Assembly: GCA_002423545.1 (NCBI GenBank)
Contig: DIWP01000015.1
Span: forward strand, 5,244-69,243
Length of the DNA: 64,000 nucleotides
Source of the DNA: Thermoleophilia bacterium UBA6103
Lineage (GTDB): Bacteria > Actinomycetota > Thermoleophilia > UBA2241
Direction of reading: 5' to 3'
Shown here: positions 16,817 through 25,870 of the stretch, piece after piece
Position numbering within the stretch: position 1 is the stretch's first letter
Layout: each line of letters starts with the position of its first letter
Notes under the pieces: model-generated
What the model saw: the letters and a program-made list of their open reading frames with translations, nothing else
What the model was told of the DNA's origin: nothing
The model's database searches: none
Program-made: the position numbers and the translations under genes

Positions 16817-18125
16817 CGATGTGGCTCCTTCGGTTGTTGGCGATGTTCAACATGATACCTGTGCCGGCCAGCACCGCCAGCAGGCTGGTGCCGCCGCACG
16901 ACACCAGCGGCAGCGGCACGCCCAGGATCGGCACCAGTCCCATCGCCGCGCCGAGGTTGAGCAGGGCCTGGGCCACGACGGCGACCGTGAGGCCGGCGCA
17001 GACCAGACGGGCGAACGGCTCGCGGCAGCTCAGCGCCAGGTGCAGCCCGGCCCAGGCGAGGACGCCGTACAGGGCGATGAGCAGCAGCAGGCCGACCAGA
17101 CCGAGCTCCTCGCCGATGATGCCGGTGATCATGTCGGTGGTCTGCTCGGGCAGGAACCCGAACTTCTGCACCGAGTTGCCGAGCCCGACGCCGAACACCT
17201 GTCCGGAGGCCACCGAGATGAGCGACTGCGTCGTCTGGAAGCCGCTGGTGTCGGCGTAGGCCCAGGGGTCGAGGAAGGCGGTGAGCCGGGCCGTGCGGTA
17301 CGGCTCGACCAGGATGAGCACCCCCGCGACCGCGGGCAGCAGCAGCCCGAACCCCAGCAGATGACGCCAGTGCGAACCGGCGGCGACCAGGACGGCGCCG
17401 ATCGCCAGCGTGAGCACCATCGTCGTGCTCAGATCCTTGCCGACCATGATGAGCAGCGCCAGCGGCAGCAGAGACACGGCGACCACGCGCACCATCCCCC
17501 TGAGCGTCGTGACCGGGGCCCCACGGCCCACGATCAGCGCCGCCGCCAGCAGGACCGCCGCCGGCTTGGCGAACTCGCTCGGTTGCAGGGTCGCGAACCC
17601 GAAGTCGATCCAGCGGCGGGCGCCGTTGATGGTCGCGCCGATGCCCGGTACCGCGACCAGCAGCAGCAGGCCGGCGACACCCGCGGCGAGCGGGAACGCG
17701 AACCGTCGCCACACCCGGTAGTCGATGCGGCTGAGCACCAGCATGAGTCCCACCCCGGCGAAGGCGAAGATGAGCTGCTTCTTGAGGAAGTACCAGTGCG
17801 AGCCATACGCGAAGTAGCCCTGCGCCGTCGAAGCGCTGTAGGCCATGACGAGGCCGAAGAGCAGCAGCGTCACGGTCGCGAAGACGAGCAACCGGCCGGC
17901 CATCGGCGCCGACAGGCCGGCGGCGCGCGCCGGCGCCGGCCGGCGACGCTCTTCCCGGCGCCCTGCTGTCTCGCGACGCGCGGGCGTGCGTGTCGATCCG
18001 GCGGCGCCGGCCGTCGATCCTTGCGTCCGAGCCTGCGGACCGCGACGACTCGACGACAGCGCGTCGCCCACCCAGTCCGGGGTCTCAAGGATGTCGGAGA
18101 GAGCATGAGAGCGCCGCGCCGTCAC
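16734..18125 (-). CDS. ftsW: SEDS-family lipid II polymerase FtsW
   Basis: A polytopic septal peptidoglycan glycosyltransferase of the SEDS family, working with the transpeptidase FtsI. About ten membrane segments follow an unusually long, Arg/Pro-rich cytoplasmic N-terminus of about 95 residues. Signature segments are VMAYSASTAQGYF, PSEFAKPAAVLLAA, GKDLSTTMVL and the C-terminal PLPLVSCGGTSLLAVL. The tail beyond the last helix (SPERRRRAGGG and on) is basic and is partly encoded by DNA that also encodes the start of murG. The ATG at 18125 is the first in-frame start after murD. FtsW rather than RodA is inferred from position. Confidence 0.93.
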   Translation of the reverse strand: MTARRSHALSDILETPDWVGDALSSSRRGPQARTQGSTAGAAGSTRTPARRETAGRREERRRPAPARAAGLSAPMAGRLLVFATVTLLLFGLVMAYSASTAQGYFAYGSHWYFLKKQLIFAFAGVGLMLVLSRIDYRVWRRFAFPLAAGVAGLLLLVAVPGIGATINGARRWIDFGFATLQPSEFAKPAAVLLAAALIVGRGAPVTTLRGMVRVVAVSLLPLALLIMVGKDLSTTMVLTLAIGAVLVAAGSHWRHLLGFGLLLPAVAGVLILVEPYRTARLTAFLDPWAYADTSGFQTTQSLISVASGQVFGVGLGNSVQKFGFLPEQTTDMITGIIGEELGLVGLLLLIALYGVLAWAGLHLALSCREPFARLVCAGLTVAVVAQALLNLGAAMGLVPILGVPLPLVSCGGTSLLAVLAGTGIMLNIANNRRSHIVASPERRRRAGGGRGDRRPHGAGARGR

Positions 18126-18228
18126 GCCGGCCGACCTCCGGCCGCGGGGTCGAACGACCGCGGACGTCCGGGGCGGATGCGTCGTGGCATCGCCCCGTTC
18201 GGCCGCAAGATGATGGGTGGGGCGATCA

Positions 18229-19716
18229 TCACGGTGCGTCCGTCTCCCTGCTTCGCAACTCCTCGACCAGCTCGATGAAATGTTCGCCCCGTTCCTCGTA
18301 GTTCCTGTACTGATCGAAGCTGGCGCAGGCGGGACTGAGCAGGACGACGGAGCCCGGCCGGGCGGCCGCCGCGGCGTCGGTCACGGCGGCCGCGAGATCG
18401 GGAAGCACCGTGTACGGCGTGGCCGTCGCCGGGGCTGCCGCCGCCCGTCGCGCGAAGGCCTCCTCCAGCGGCACGGCGGCCTGCCCGATCAGCAGGACGC
18501 GCTCCACCCGGCCTTCGGTGGCTCGCGCCAGCTCGTCGAAGAGCGCCCCTTTGAGCGACCCGCCGAGGATCAGCTGCACCGGTCCGTTGTACGCGGTCAA
18601 CGCCTTGCAGGCGGCGTCGACGTTGGTCGCCTTGCTGTCGTTCACATAGGTGACGCCGTCGATCGTGGCCACCACCTGCAGCCGGTGACGCACGCCGGGG
18701 AAGCTGCGCAGCGTGTCTGCGACGGCGTCCGGTGGCACGCCGACGGCCACCGCTGCGACGGCGGCGGCTAATGAGTTGTGCACGTTGTGGTCGCCCTTGA
18801 GCGCCAGGTCCGAGAGTCTGCACAGCGGCAGGCGGCGGCCCTCAGGCCAAGCGCCGGCCGCACCGGTCGACGCGGACACGAGCGCGGCGTCGATCCAGAG
18901 CGTGCCGCCGTCGACGCCGGCCATCCGCGGACCGGCCGCGGAGGCACTCTCGTTGGCCGGGACGGCGCGATCGTCGGCAGCCACGCCGGCGAACCATGCT
19001 CGCCGCCCGAGACCGGGGACCGTCAGCGCCCGCACCCGCTCGTCGTCGGCGTTGAGCACCGCCACGCACCCGGCGTCCTGGTTCTCGAACAGCCGCAGCT
19101 TGGCCTCGGTGTAGAGATCGAGCGTGCTGTGCCGGTCGAGGTGGTCCTCGGTGACGTTCAGCAGCACGCCGACGTCTGCCCGGAAGGCCTCGATGTCCTC
19201 GAGCTGGAAGCTCGACAGCTCGGCCACCACGATGGTCCGCGGACCCACCTCCTCCGGCAGCCGCGCCAGGGCGTGGCCCACGTTGCCGGCCACCGCACAG
19301 TCGAGTCCGCCGGCCCGGACCATGGCTCCGGTCAGTTCGGTGGTGGTGGTCTTGCCGTTGGTGCCGGTGATGCCGATCACCGGGTTGTCGAGGAAGCGGA
19401 AGGCCAGCTCCACTTCGCTCCAGACCGGTAGCCCGCGTCGCCGCGCCTCTCGCACCAGGGGGTGCTCGCCCGGGACCCCGGGACTCTTCACAAGCAGCTC
19501 GGCGGCGTCCGGCAGGCCCGCGTCGGATCCGAGCAGCAGCGTCACGCCGGCGGCACGGACTTCGGCCAGGTCACCGAGATCGGCCGGCGGCCGGTCGTCG
19601 ACCGCCGTCACCGCGACGCCGAGGCGGCGCCGCAGGAGCACGGCAGCGGCCACGCCGCTGCGACCCAGGCCCAGTACGACGGCGCTGCGGACGGCGCGGA
19701 CATCGAGGGTGCCCAT
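18229..19716 (-). CDS. murD: UDP-MurNAc-L-alanine--D-glutamate ligase MurD
   Basis: Adds D-glutamate to the stem peptide in the cytoplasm. The 495-residue protein has the N-terminal dinucleotide-like motif VLGLGRSGVAAAVLL, the ATP loop GITGTNGKTTTTE at 115-127, and the C-terminal NDSKATNVDAACKAL and LSPACASFDQYRNYEERG segments characteristic of MurD. Slightly longer than usual because of an Ala-rich insert around residues 245-285. The ATG at 19716 has a GGGAGG sequence about 12 bases upstream, a rather long spacing. It lies between mraY and ftsW, the common order. Confidence 0.96.
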   Translation of the reverse strand: MGTLDVRAVRSAVVLGLGRSGVAAAVLLRRRLGVAVTAVDDRPPADLGDLAEVRAAGVTLLLGSDAGLPDAAELLVKSPGVPGEHPLVREARRRGLPVWSEVELAFRFLDNPVIGITGTNGKTTTTELTGAMVRAGGLDCAVAGNVGHALARLPEEVGPRTIVVAELSSFQLEDIEAFRADVGVLLNVTEDHLDRHSTLDLYTEAKLRLFENQDAGCVAVLNADDERVRALTVPGLGRRAWFAGVAADDRAVPANESASAAGPRMAGVDGGTLWIDAALVSASTGAAGAWPEGRRLPLCRLSDLALKGDHNVHNSLAAAVAAVAVGVPPDAVADTLRSFPGVRHRLQVVATIDGVTYVNDSKATNVDAACKALTAYNGPVQLILGGSLKGALFDELARATEGRVERVLLIGQAAVPLEEAFARRAAAAPATATPYTVLPDLAAAVTDAAAAARPGSVVLLSPACASFDQYRNYEERGEHFIELVEELRSRETDAP

Positions 19717-19741
19717 GGCGCTCAGAAGCCTCCCATGGCGG

Positions 19742-20728
19742 TCAGAAGCTCCAGTAGTACAGGGCGAACCCCACCCCGGCGAACATGGCGGCGATGATCC
19801 AGAAACGAACTATGATCTTAGTTTCCGACCACGCCTTGAGCTCGAAGTGGTGGTGTAACGGCGCCATGAGCAGCACGCGGCGATGGAACAGCTTGAACGA
19901 GACGACCTGGGCGATCACCGACAGAGCCTCGACGACGAACAGGCCGGCGATGATGACCAGAAAGATCTCGGTACGGGTGAGGATGGCCATGCCGGCGATG
20001 GCGCCGCCGAGCCCCAGCGACCCGGTGTCGCCCATGAACACCTCGGCCGGGAACGTGTTGAACCAGAGGAAGCCCAGACAGGCGCCGCCGATGCAGCCGG
20101 CCAGGATCATCAGATCGGTCATGCCGGGGTCGTGCTGCTGACGCCCGAGGATGAACGCCACGCCGGCCAGCGAGACGAGCACGATGGCGGCGCTGCCGGC
20201 GGCCAGCCCATCGAGCCCGTCGGTGAGGTTCACCGCATTCGAGAACCCCGAGATGAAGAGGAAGACGATGAGGTAGTAGACCGCTGTGGGGATCTGCAGC
20301 TCGGCGTTGGGCCAGGGCAGGTCGAGGGTGGTGTCGACGCCGCCGAAGCGCAACGCCAGGAAGCCGACGAGCAGGGCGAGCAGCAGCTGGAGCAGCATCT
20401 TCCAGCGCGCCGCCAGACCCAGCGAGCGTTTGCGGACGATGCTCAGCCAGTCGTCGAGGAACCCGATGAAGGCGCACCCGAGCGTGGCGATGAGCACCGT
20501 GAACGACGCCACCGTGAAGCGGCTGAAGATGACGTACGGCACCAGCACGGCGACCCAGATGAGCACGCCGCCCATGGTCGGCGTCCCGGCCTTGGTCTGG
20601 TGTGCCTGCGGTCCCTCTTCCCGGATGTTCTGGCCGAACTCGTTGGTTCGCAGCCAGCCGATGAACTTGGGCCCCACCACGAGCATGAGCGCCAGCGCCG
20701 TGAAGGTGGCGGCCAGGGCACTAAACAT
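19742..20728 (-). CDS. mraY: phospho-MurNAc-pentapeptide transferase MraY
   Basis: Makes lipid I by moving phospho-MurNAc-pentapeptide onto undecaprenyl phosphate at the membrane. A polytopic protein of 328 residues with GPQAHQTKAGTPTMGG at the N-terminus, the catalytic-region segments FIGFLDDWL and NAVNLTDGLDGLAAGSA, and LMAPLHHHFEL near the C-terminus. These hold the conserved Asp and His residues of the polyprenyl-phosphate transferase family. It lies 12 bp after murF and just ahead of murD. Confidence 0.97.
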   Translation of the reverse strand: MFSALAATFTALALMLVVGPKFIGWLRTNEFGQNIREEGPQAHQTKAGTPTMGGVLIWVAVLVPYVIFSRFTVASFTVLIATLGCAFIGFLDDWLSIVRKRSLGLAARWKMLLQLLLALLVGFLALRFGGVDTTLDLPWPNAELQIPTAVYYLIVFLFISGFSNAVNLTDGLDGLAAGSAAIVLVSLAGVAFILGRQQHDPGMTDLMILAGCIGGACLGFLWFNTFPAEVFMGDTGSLGLGGAIAGMAILTRTEIFLVIIAGLFVVEALSVIAQVVSFKLFHRRVLLMAPLHHHFELKAWSETKIIVRFWIIAAMFAGVGFALYYWSF

Positions 20729-20739
20729 GGTGGGCCCTC

Positions 20740-22146
20740 TCAGTCACGGGGGTCCTCGCACAGCGCGTCGTCACGGCGGCAGCCTTGCGCCACGCCCAGC
20801 GTCTGCTTGATCCACTCGGCGACGCGTTCCAGACGCAGTCCACGCGACGCCTTGACGAGGACGGCGGCGCCGGGCGGCAAGGCGGCCGGCAACGTCGCCA
20901 GGCATGCCTCTACCGACGGGTACCACATCTCGCCCGGCGACCCCGAGAGGTAGTCGCGGGCCAGCGTCCCCACCGCCACCACCGCCACCCCACGCTCGGC
21001 CGCGTACTCCCCGACCTCCTTGTGGAAGCCGGCGGCCTGCGGACCCAGCTCGTACATGTCGCCGAGCACGGCCACGCACGGCCGGCCGGCCGCCAGCTCG
21101 ATGAGATGATCGATCGCCGCCACCATGGCGAGCGGGTTGGCGTTGTAGGCGTCGTTGAGCAGGAGGCCGTCGTCGCGCAGCGCCACGACCTCACCGCGGT
21201 GCTCCGAGAAGACGACCCGGCCCGCCCCCTGACGTGCCGCGGCGAGCGGATGGCCCAGCTCGAGGAGGGCGCCGAGGGCGGCCAGCGCGTCGGTCACGTA
21301 GTGCTCGCCACAGAAGTCGAACCACAGCGACGCCCGGCGGCCGAAGGCGTCGATCAGCGCGTGTGTACCGCCGTCGCGAAGGCTGGTCTCGACCACGCTG
21401 ACATCGCCGCCGGCCCCGAACGTCACGACGCGGCCCGGATGGACGCTGGTGTGCGCCAGCAGCAGCTCCTCGCCGGCCGGGACGACGGCCGAGCCCGGGC
21501 CCAGCTCCGGCAGCAGCTCCGCCTTGGCGCTCGCCACGTCCTCCAGGTTCCCGACCAGCTCCAGGTGCACCGGCGCGATGTTGGTGATGATGCCGATGTC
21601 CGGCGCCGCGATGCGCGCCAGGTGACGGATCTGTCCGGCTCCGCGCATCGCCAGCTCGCAGACCACCACCTCGGTCTCCGCGTCCAGGGACAGCAGAGTG
21701 AGCGGCAGACCCACCTCGTTGTTGCGATTACCACGCGTCGCGACGACGTGACAGAGCGGCCGCAGCAGGGCCGCCAGGATGTCTTTGGTGGTCGTCTTGC
21801 CGGCGCTGCCGGTGATGGCGACCACGCGTGCCGCCGAGCGACGCCGGACGGCGGCCGCCAGCGCCGTGAGAGCGGCCAGTCCGTCGTACACGATGATGTG
21901 CGGCGCCCCGAGCGGCAGCGCCGTGGCCGTCTCCGGCCGCACGAGCACGGCGGCGGCGCCGGCCGACAGCGCCGCGGCCGCGTACGAGTCACCATCGTGA
22001 CGCTCGCCGCGCAGACCCACGAAGAGGGCGCCGGCAGAGATGGTGCGGCTGTCGATCGACACGTCGGTGACCACCTGAGCCGGATCGCCGTCCACCAGAC
22101 GGCCCGAGCAGACATGCGTCACCTCGGCGAGCGTCAGCGGCAGCAT
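20740..22146 (-). CDS. murF: UDP-MurNAc-tripeptide--D-alanyl-D-alanine ligase MurF
   Basis: Adds D-Ala-D-Ala to the stem peptide. The 468-residue protein has the substrate motif VSIDSRTISAGALFVGL near residues 29-45, the ATP loop ITGSAGKTTTK at 111-121, RGNRNNEVGLPLTLL, and in the C-terminal domain NDAYNANPLAM and VLGDMYELG. The ATG at 22146 follows a GAGGAG site; the frame is open further upstream, but that part overlaps murE out of frame. It lies 34 bp after the murE stop. Confidence 0.96.
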   Translation of the reverse strand: MLPLTLAEVTHVCSGRLVDGDPAQVVTDVSIDSRTISAGALFVGLRGERHDGDSYAAAALSAGAAAVLVRPETATALPLGAPHIIVYDGLAALTALAAAVRRRSAARVVAITGSAGKTTTKDILAALLRPLCHVVATRGNRNNEVGLPLTLLSLDAETEVVVCELAMRGAGQIRHLARIAAPDIGIITNIAPVHLELVGNLEDVASAKAELLPELGPGSAVVPAGEELLLAHTSVHPGRVVTFGAGGDVSVVETSLRDGGTHALIDAFGRRASLWFDFCGEHYVTDALAALGALLELGHPLAAARQGAGRVVFSEHRGEVVALRDDGLLLNDAYNANPLAMVAAIDHLIELAAGRPCVAVLGDMYELGPQAAGFHKEVGEYAAERGVAVVAVGTLARDYLSGSPGEMWYPSVEACLATLPAALPPGAAVLVKASRGLRLERVAEWIKQTLGVAQGCRRDDALCEDPRD

Positions 22147-22180
22147 GACCCGCTCCTCTTCCGCCTGCGTGCAGTCGCCG

Positions 22181-23695
22181 TCATCCGTCGGCCTCAGGGC
22201 GGCGCCCGACGAGCAGTTCGCGGGCCACCGCACGGTCGTCGAACGGTAGCTTCTGCGTGCCGACCACCTGTCCTGTCTCGTGTCCCTTGCCGGCGATGAC
22301 GACCACGTCACCGGGTGTCGCCCGCCTGAAGGCCGTCTCGATGGCTCGCCGCCGGTCCGGCTCCGCCACGACCTGCGCCGGCGCACCGGCGGGGACGCCG
22401 CTCAGTATCTCGTCGATGATGGCCTGCGGGTCCTCGCTGCGCGGGTTGTCTGACGTGACCACCGCCACATCGGCCGAGGTGGCGGCGACCGCGCCCATCT
22501 CCGCTCGCTTGCCGCGGTCGCGGTCGCCGCCGCAGCCGAAGACGACCAGAAGCCGGCCGGCGCCGATGTCGCGCGCCGCACGCAGTGCGTTCAGCAGCGA
22601 GTCGGGCGTGTGCGAGTAGTCGACCAGCACCGTGAACGGCTGCCCGGCGCGTACCGCCTCGAACCTGCCCGGCACGCCGGCTACGGCGGCGAGCCCGGTG
22701 GCGGCCGCCTCGACAGGTACGCCGGTGGCGACCGCCGCCGCCACGGCTGCCACGGCGTTGGCGACGTTGAAGCGACCGCCGAGCCCGATCTGCATGGCCG
22801 CCGGCGCCGATCCACGACGGCGATCGGCGTACGCGAACGACGCCCCGTCGGCCGCCACGCGCACGTCCACCGCCAGCACGTCGGCGTCCGCCGCGCCGGC
22901 GTCTCCCTCGACGGCGAAGGTGACGAGGTCGTCGCCGTACGGACCCCGGCACTCGGCGGCCAGACGCCGGCCCCAGTCATCGCCGACCGAGACGACCGCG
23001 GCGGCATGCGGCTGACGATAGCCGTCGGGCAGGAACAGACGCCGCTTGGCGAGGTAGTAGTCCTCCAGGTCCCGGTGATAGTCCAGGTGGTCGCGCGAGA
23101 GGTTGGTGAACACCACGGCGTCGAAATCGATGCCGACGGTACGGTCCATGGCGAGCGCATGCGAGCTGGCCTCCATGGCGCAGGCCCGGTCGCCGGCCGT
23201 CACCATCTCGCGGAACATGCCCTGCAGATCGATCGAGTCGGCGGTGGTCAGCGTCACCGGACGCTCACGACCGCCGATGCGGTTGGCGACCGTGCCCAAC
23301 ACGGCGCACGGCAGCCCGGCCGCCTCGAAGACGGCGCCGAGCAGGTGTGCGGTCGTCGTCTTGCCGTTGGTGCCGGTGACCGCCGCGACCACCAGCTCGG
23401 CGGTCGGCCGTCCGTAGAACGTGGCGGCACAGAGCGCCATCGCCCGGCGCGCCGAGCGCACGACGACCTGTGGCACGGGGACGTCGAGACGTCGCTCCAC
23501 CACCAGCGCGGCGGCCGCGGCGGCGACCACCTGCCGGGCGAAGTCGTGACCGTCGTGACGGGTGCCGGGGACGCAGAAGAAGAGGGTCCCGGGCGTGACG
23601 GCGGCGGTATGGCAGGCCAGGCCCGTGATGTCGACATGAGCGTCGCCGATCACCTGCAGGGGGCTCGAGCCGGCGACGAGATGAGCCAACTCCAT
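22181..23695 (-). CDS. murE: UDP-MurNAc-tripeptide synthetase MurE (meso-DAP type)
   Basis: Adds the third residue of the stem peptide. The 504-residue protein has the ATP loop TGTNGKTTT at 107-115 and the motif DNPRSEDP in the C-terminal domain, which in this family marks use of meso-diaminopimelate. The lysA product downstream at 43-44 kb is also consistent with a diaminopimelate pathway. Oddly, the N-terminal uridine-binding motif, normally YDSR, reads ACHTAAVTPGTLFFCVPG, so the Asp-Ser-Arg is lost, although the following PGTLFF...PG part is intact. The start could be the GTG at 23722 (weak GGCGGGG site) instead of the ATG at 23695. Confidence 0.94.
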   Translation of the reverse strand: MELAHLVAGSSPLQVIGDAHVDITGLACHTAAVTPGTLFFCVPGTRHDGHDFARQVVAAAAAALVVERRLDVPVPQVVVRSARRAMALCAATFYGRPTAELVVAAVTGTNGKTTTAHLLGAVFEAAGLPCAVLGTVANRIGGRERPVTLTTADSIDLQGMFREMVTAGDRACAMEASSHALAMDRTVGIDFDAVVFTNLSRDHLDYHRDLEDYYLAKRRLFLPDGYRQPHAAAVVSVGDDWGRRLAAECRGPYGDDLVTFAVEGDAGAADADVLAVDVRVAADGASFAYADRRRGSAPAAMQIGLGGRFNVANAVAAVAAAVATGVPVEAAATGLAAVAGVPGRFEAVRAGQPFTVLVDYSHTPDSLLNALRAARDIGAGRLLVVFGCGGDRDRGKRAEMGAVAATSADVAVVTSDNPRSEDPQAIIDEILSGVPAGAPAQVVAEPDRRRAIETAFRRATPGDVVVIAGKGHETGQVVGTQKLPFDDRAVARELLVGRRPEADG

Positions 23696-23748
23696 GGCTG
23701 GGGATGCTATCAGAACCGCCACGCCGGACCCCGCCCGCCCGCCGCCTG

Positions 23749-25422
23749 TCAGGGCGCGATCTTCAGGTGCGCCAGAGCAAAACGGGCGATGTCGCGAGCG
23801 GCCGGCGCCGCGACCACGCCGCCCCAGATGGGATGCGGCTCATCGACCACGACCATGACCAGCAGACGCGGCTCATCGGCCGGGACAAGAAGGACGAACG
23901 AGGCGATGTAGCGGCCCTCCGCGTAGCCGGCCTGCCCCACAAGCACCTTCTGGGCGGTGCCCGTCTTGCCGGCCACCTCGTAGCCGGGGATACGGGCCCG
24001 GGTCCCGGTCCCCGACTCGACCACATCGTGCATCATGTCGAGTACCTGCGCCGCCGTGCCGGCGCCGATCACCGGACGACCGGCCTTCGGCACCCGCAGA
24101 TCGTCGCCGACCTGCTCCACCAGACGCGGCGAGACGGCCACCCCGCCGTTGGCGATGGTGGCGTAGGCGGCCGCCATCTGCAGGACCGTCGTCGAGATGC
24201 CCTGGCCCATCGGCACGTTCCCGATGGTGGCCAGCGACCAGTAGTCGGGCACGAGACCGCCGACCTCGCCGGGATAGTCGATCCCGGTCGGACGGCCGAA
24301 GCCGAAGGCGCTGATCCACTCCATCAGGCGCTCCTTGCCGAGCTTCAGGCCGAGCGTGGCCGCCCCGACGTTGCTCGACTCGACAAGGATGCGACGGACG
24401 CTGAACGTCTCGGTGCCGCGGGCATGGGCCTCGTGGATCTCCTTGTCCCCGACCTGGATCGAGGGCGGCAGGACGAACGCCGTCTCCGGCGTCACGATCC
24501 GCTCCTCGAGCGCCGCGGCGACGGTGACGACCTTGAAGATCGAGCCCGGCTCCAGCACGTCCGTGACGACCCGGTTACGGGCGTTCTGGGGCTGCTTGCC
24601 GTACCGGTTGGCGTCGATCCGCGGCACGTTGACCATCGCCAGGACCGAGCCGTCCTGCGGATCCATGACCACCGCCTGAGCGGCCACCGCCCCGGTGCTG
24701 CCGACGGTGGCCTGCAGCACGTTCTCGGCCTCGAACTGGACATCGGCGTCGATGGTGAGCCGGACGTCCTTTCCGTCCACAGGCTCCGAGCGACGCTCGG
24801 TGCTCAGGACCATCCCCGCGGGGTCGTGCACCACGTCCTGCGAGCCCGGCGTGCCGCTCAGCTCGTCATCGAAGGCCAGCTCGATCCCGGCCAGCCCCTT
24901 GTTGTCGGTGCCGGCGAAGCCGATGACCTGAGCCGCCAGCTTCTTCATCGGGTAGAGACGGAGCTCCTCCGGATAGCTGCCGACGCCCGGGATGTCGAGT
25001 CGCACGGCACGCCTGGCGGCGGCCGGATCGACCTTTCTGGCCACGTAGGCGAACTGCGATCTGCGGTCCTGCAGGGCGCGGCGGATCGGCGCCGCCTTCA
25101 CGCCGAGTGCCTGCGCCAATCGGCGGGCGGCCGTCTCGGGGTCTTCGATGAGGCTCGGCGTGGCATACACGGTGTGCTGCTCGCGGCCGGCCGCCAGCTC
25201 CTTGCCGGTACGATCGAGGATGGCGCCGCGGTGAGCGGGCAGATCGACCTGTTTGGTCTGCTGGCTGGCGGCGATCGCCGAGAGATCATTCGAGGTGGCC
25301 GCCAGCAACGTCGCCCGGCCGGCGACCACGAGCAGAGCGACGAGCAGCAGCCCGGTGAGCAGGCGCACGCGCCCGTCGCCGAAGCCGGTGGCCGCCGCGC
25401 GCCGCGGGCGCCGCCGCGCCAT
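23749..25422 (-). CDS. ftsI: septal transpeptidase FtsI (class B PBP)
   Basis: A bitopic class B penicillin-binding protein that cross-links septal peptidoglycan. A basic N-terminus and one membrane helix (about 21-41) precede the dimerisation domain with AHRGAILDRTGKELA. The catalytic motifs are SIFK (Ser294 to Lys297), SSN (349-351) and KTGTAQK further on. It has 557 residues, without a C-terminal PASTA repeat. The ATG at 25422 overlaps the ftsL stop by one base. The protein works with FtsW, encoded in the same cluster. Confidence 0.95.
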   Translation of the reverse strand: MARRRPRRAAATGFGDGRVRLLTGLLLVALLVVAGRATLLAATSNDLSAIAASQQTKQVDLPAHRGAILDRTGKELAAGREQHTVYATPSLIEDPETAARRLAQALGVKAAPIRRALQDRRSQFAYVARKVDPAAARRAVRLDIPGVGSYPEELRLYPMKKLAAQVIGFAGTDNKGLAGIELAFDDELSGTPGSQDVVHDPAGMVLSTERRSEPVDGKDVRLTIDADVQFEAENVLQATVGSTGAVAAQAVVMDPQDGSVLAMVNVPRIDANRYGKQPQNARNRVVTDVLEPGSIFKVVTVAAALEERIVTPETAFVLPPSIQVGDKEIHEAHARGTETFSVRRILVESSNVGAATLGLKLGKERLMEWISAFGFGRPTGIDYPGEVGGLVPDYWSLATIGNVPMGQGISTTVLQMAAAYATIANGGVAVSPRLVEQVGDDLRVPKAGRPVIGAGTAAQVLDMMHDVVESGTGTRARIPGYEVAGKTGTAQKVLVGQAGYAEGRYIASFVLLVPADEPRLLVMVVVDEPHPIWGGVVAAPAARDIARFALAHLKIAP

Positions 25423-25862
25423 CAGGGCGCTCCCGGCTCCGCGGTCTGCCCGGACGGCGGCTCGGCCGCCGCCTCCCCGGCCGCCGCCTGCCCTCCGTCG
25501 AGATAGATGACGCCCTGCGCCGAAACCAGGCCGTGGCGCTCGACCGCCAGACGCCGGAGCCGCGGCGTCGCCGCCAGCCGGGCGATCTCCTCCTGCAGGC
25601 GGACGTTGTCGGCCTGCACGGCGCGCTGCTGGCGCATCATCGCCTCGGTCTGCATGTTCTTCTGCACGACGGTGAAGCTCAGCGTGACCCGACCGACCGC
25701 CAGCAGCGCCAGACAGACGGCGAAGACGACCAGCCAGACGCCGGGACGCTGGCGCGGGCCGAGGCCGCGCCGGCGGGCGGGCCGGCGGACGACCCGGATG
25801 TCCGGCCGGCGCTCCGCTTCACGCGGCGCCGTCCACTCGCGCTCTGCCAGCGCTCCCCGCAC
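25422..25862 (-). CDS. ftsL: FtsL-like divisome protein
   Basis: A small bitopic protein of 146 residues: a basic cytoplasmic N-terminus of about 40 residues, one membrane helix (VWLVVFAVCLALLAVGRVTL), then a leucine-zipper-like coiled coil with QADNVRLQEEIARLA, and an Ala/Pro/Glu-rich tail. This layout and its place between rsmH and ftsI identify it as FtsL (septum formation initiator family), which scaffolds FtsW/FtsI. The GTG at 25862 has an AAGGAG site five bases upstream. Sequence similarity alone would not prove the call; position does most of the work. Confidence 0.85.
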   Translation of the reverse strand: MRGALAEREWTAPREAERRPDIRVVRRPARRRGLGPRQRPGVWLVVFAVCLALLAVGRVTLSFTVVQKNMQTEAMMRQQRAVQADNVRLQEEIARLAATPRLRRLAVERHGLVSAQGVIYLDGGQAAAGEAAAEPPSGQTAEPGAP

Positions 25863-25870
25863 AGCGCTCC

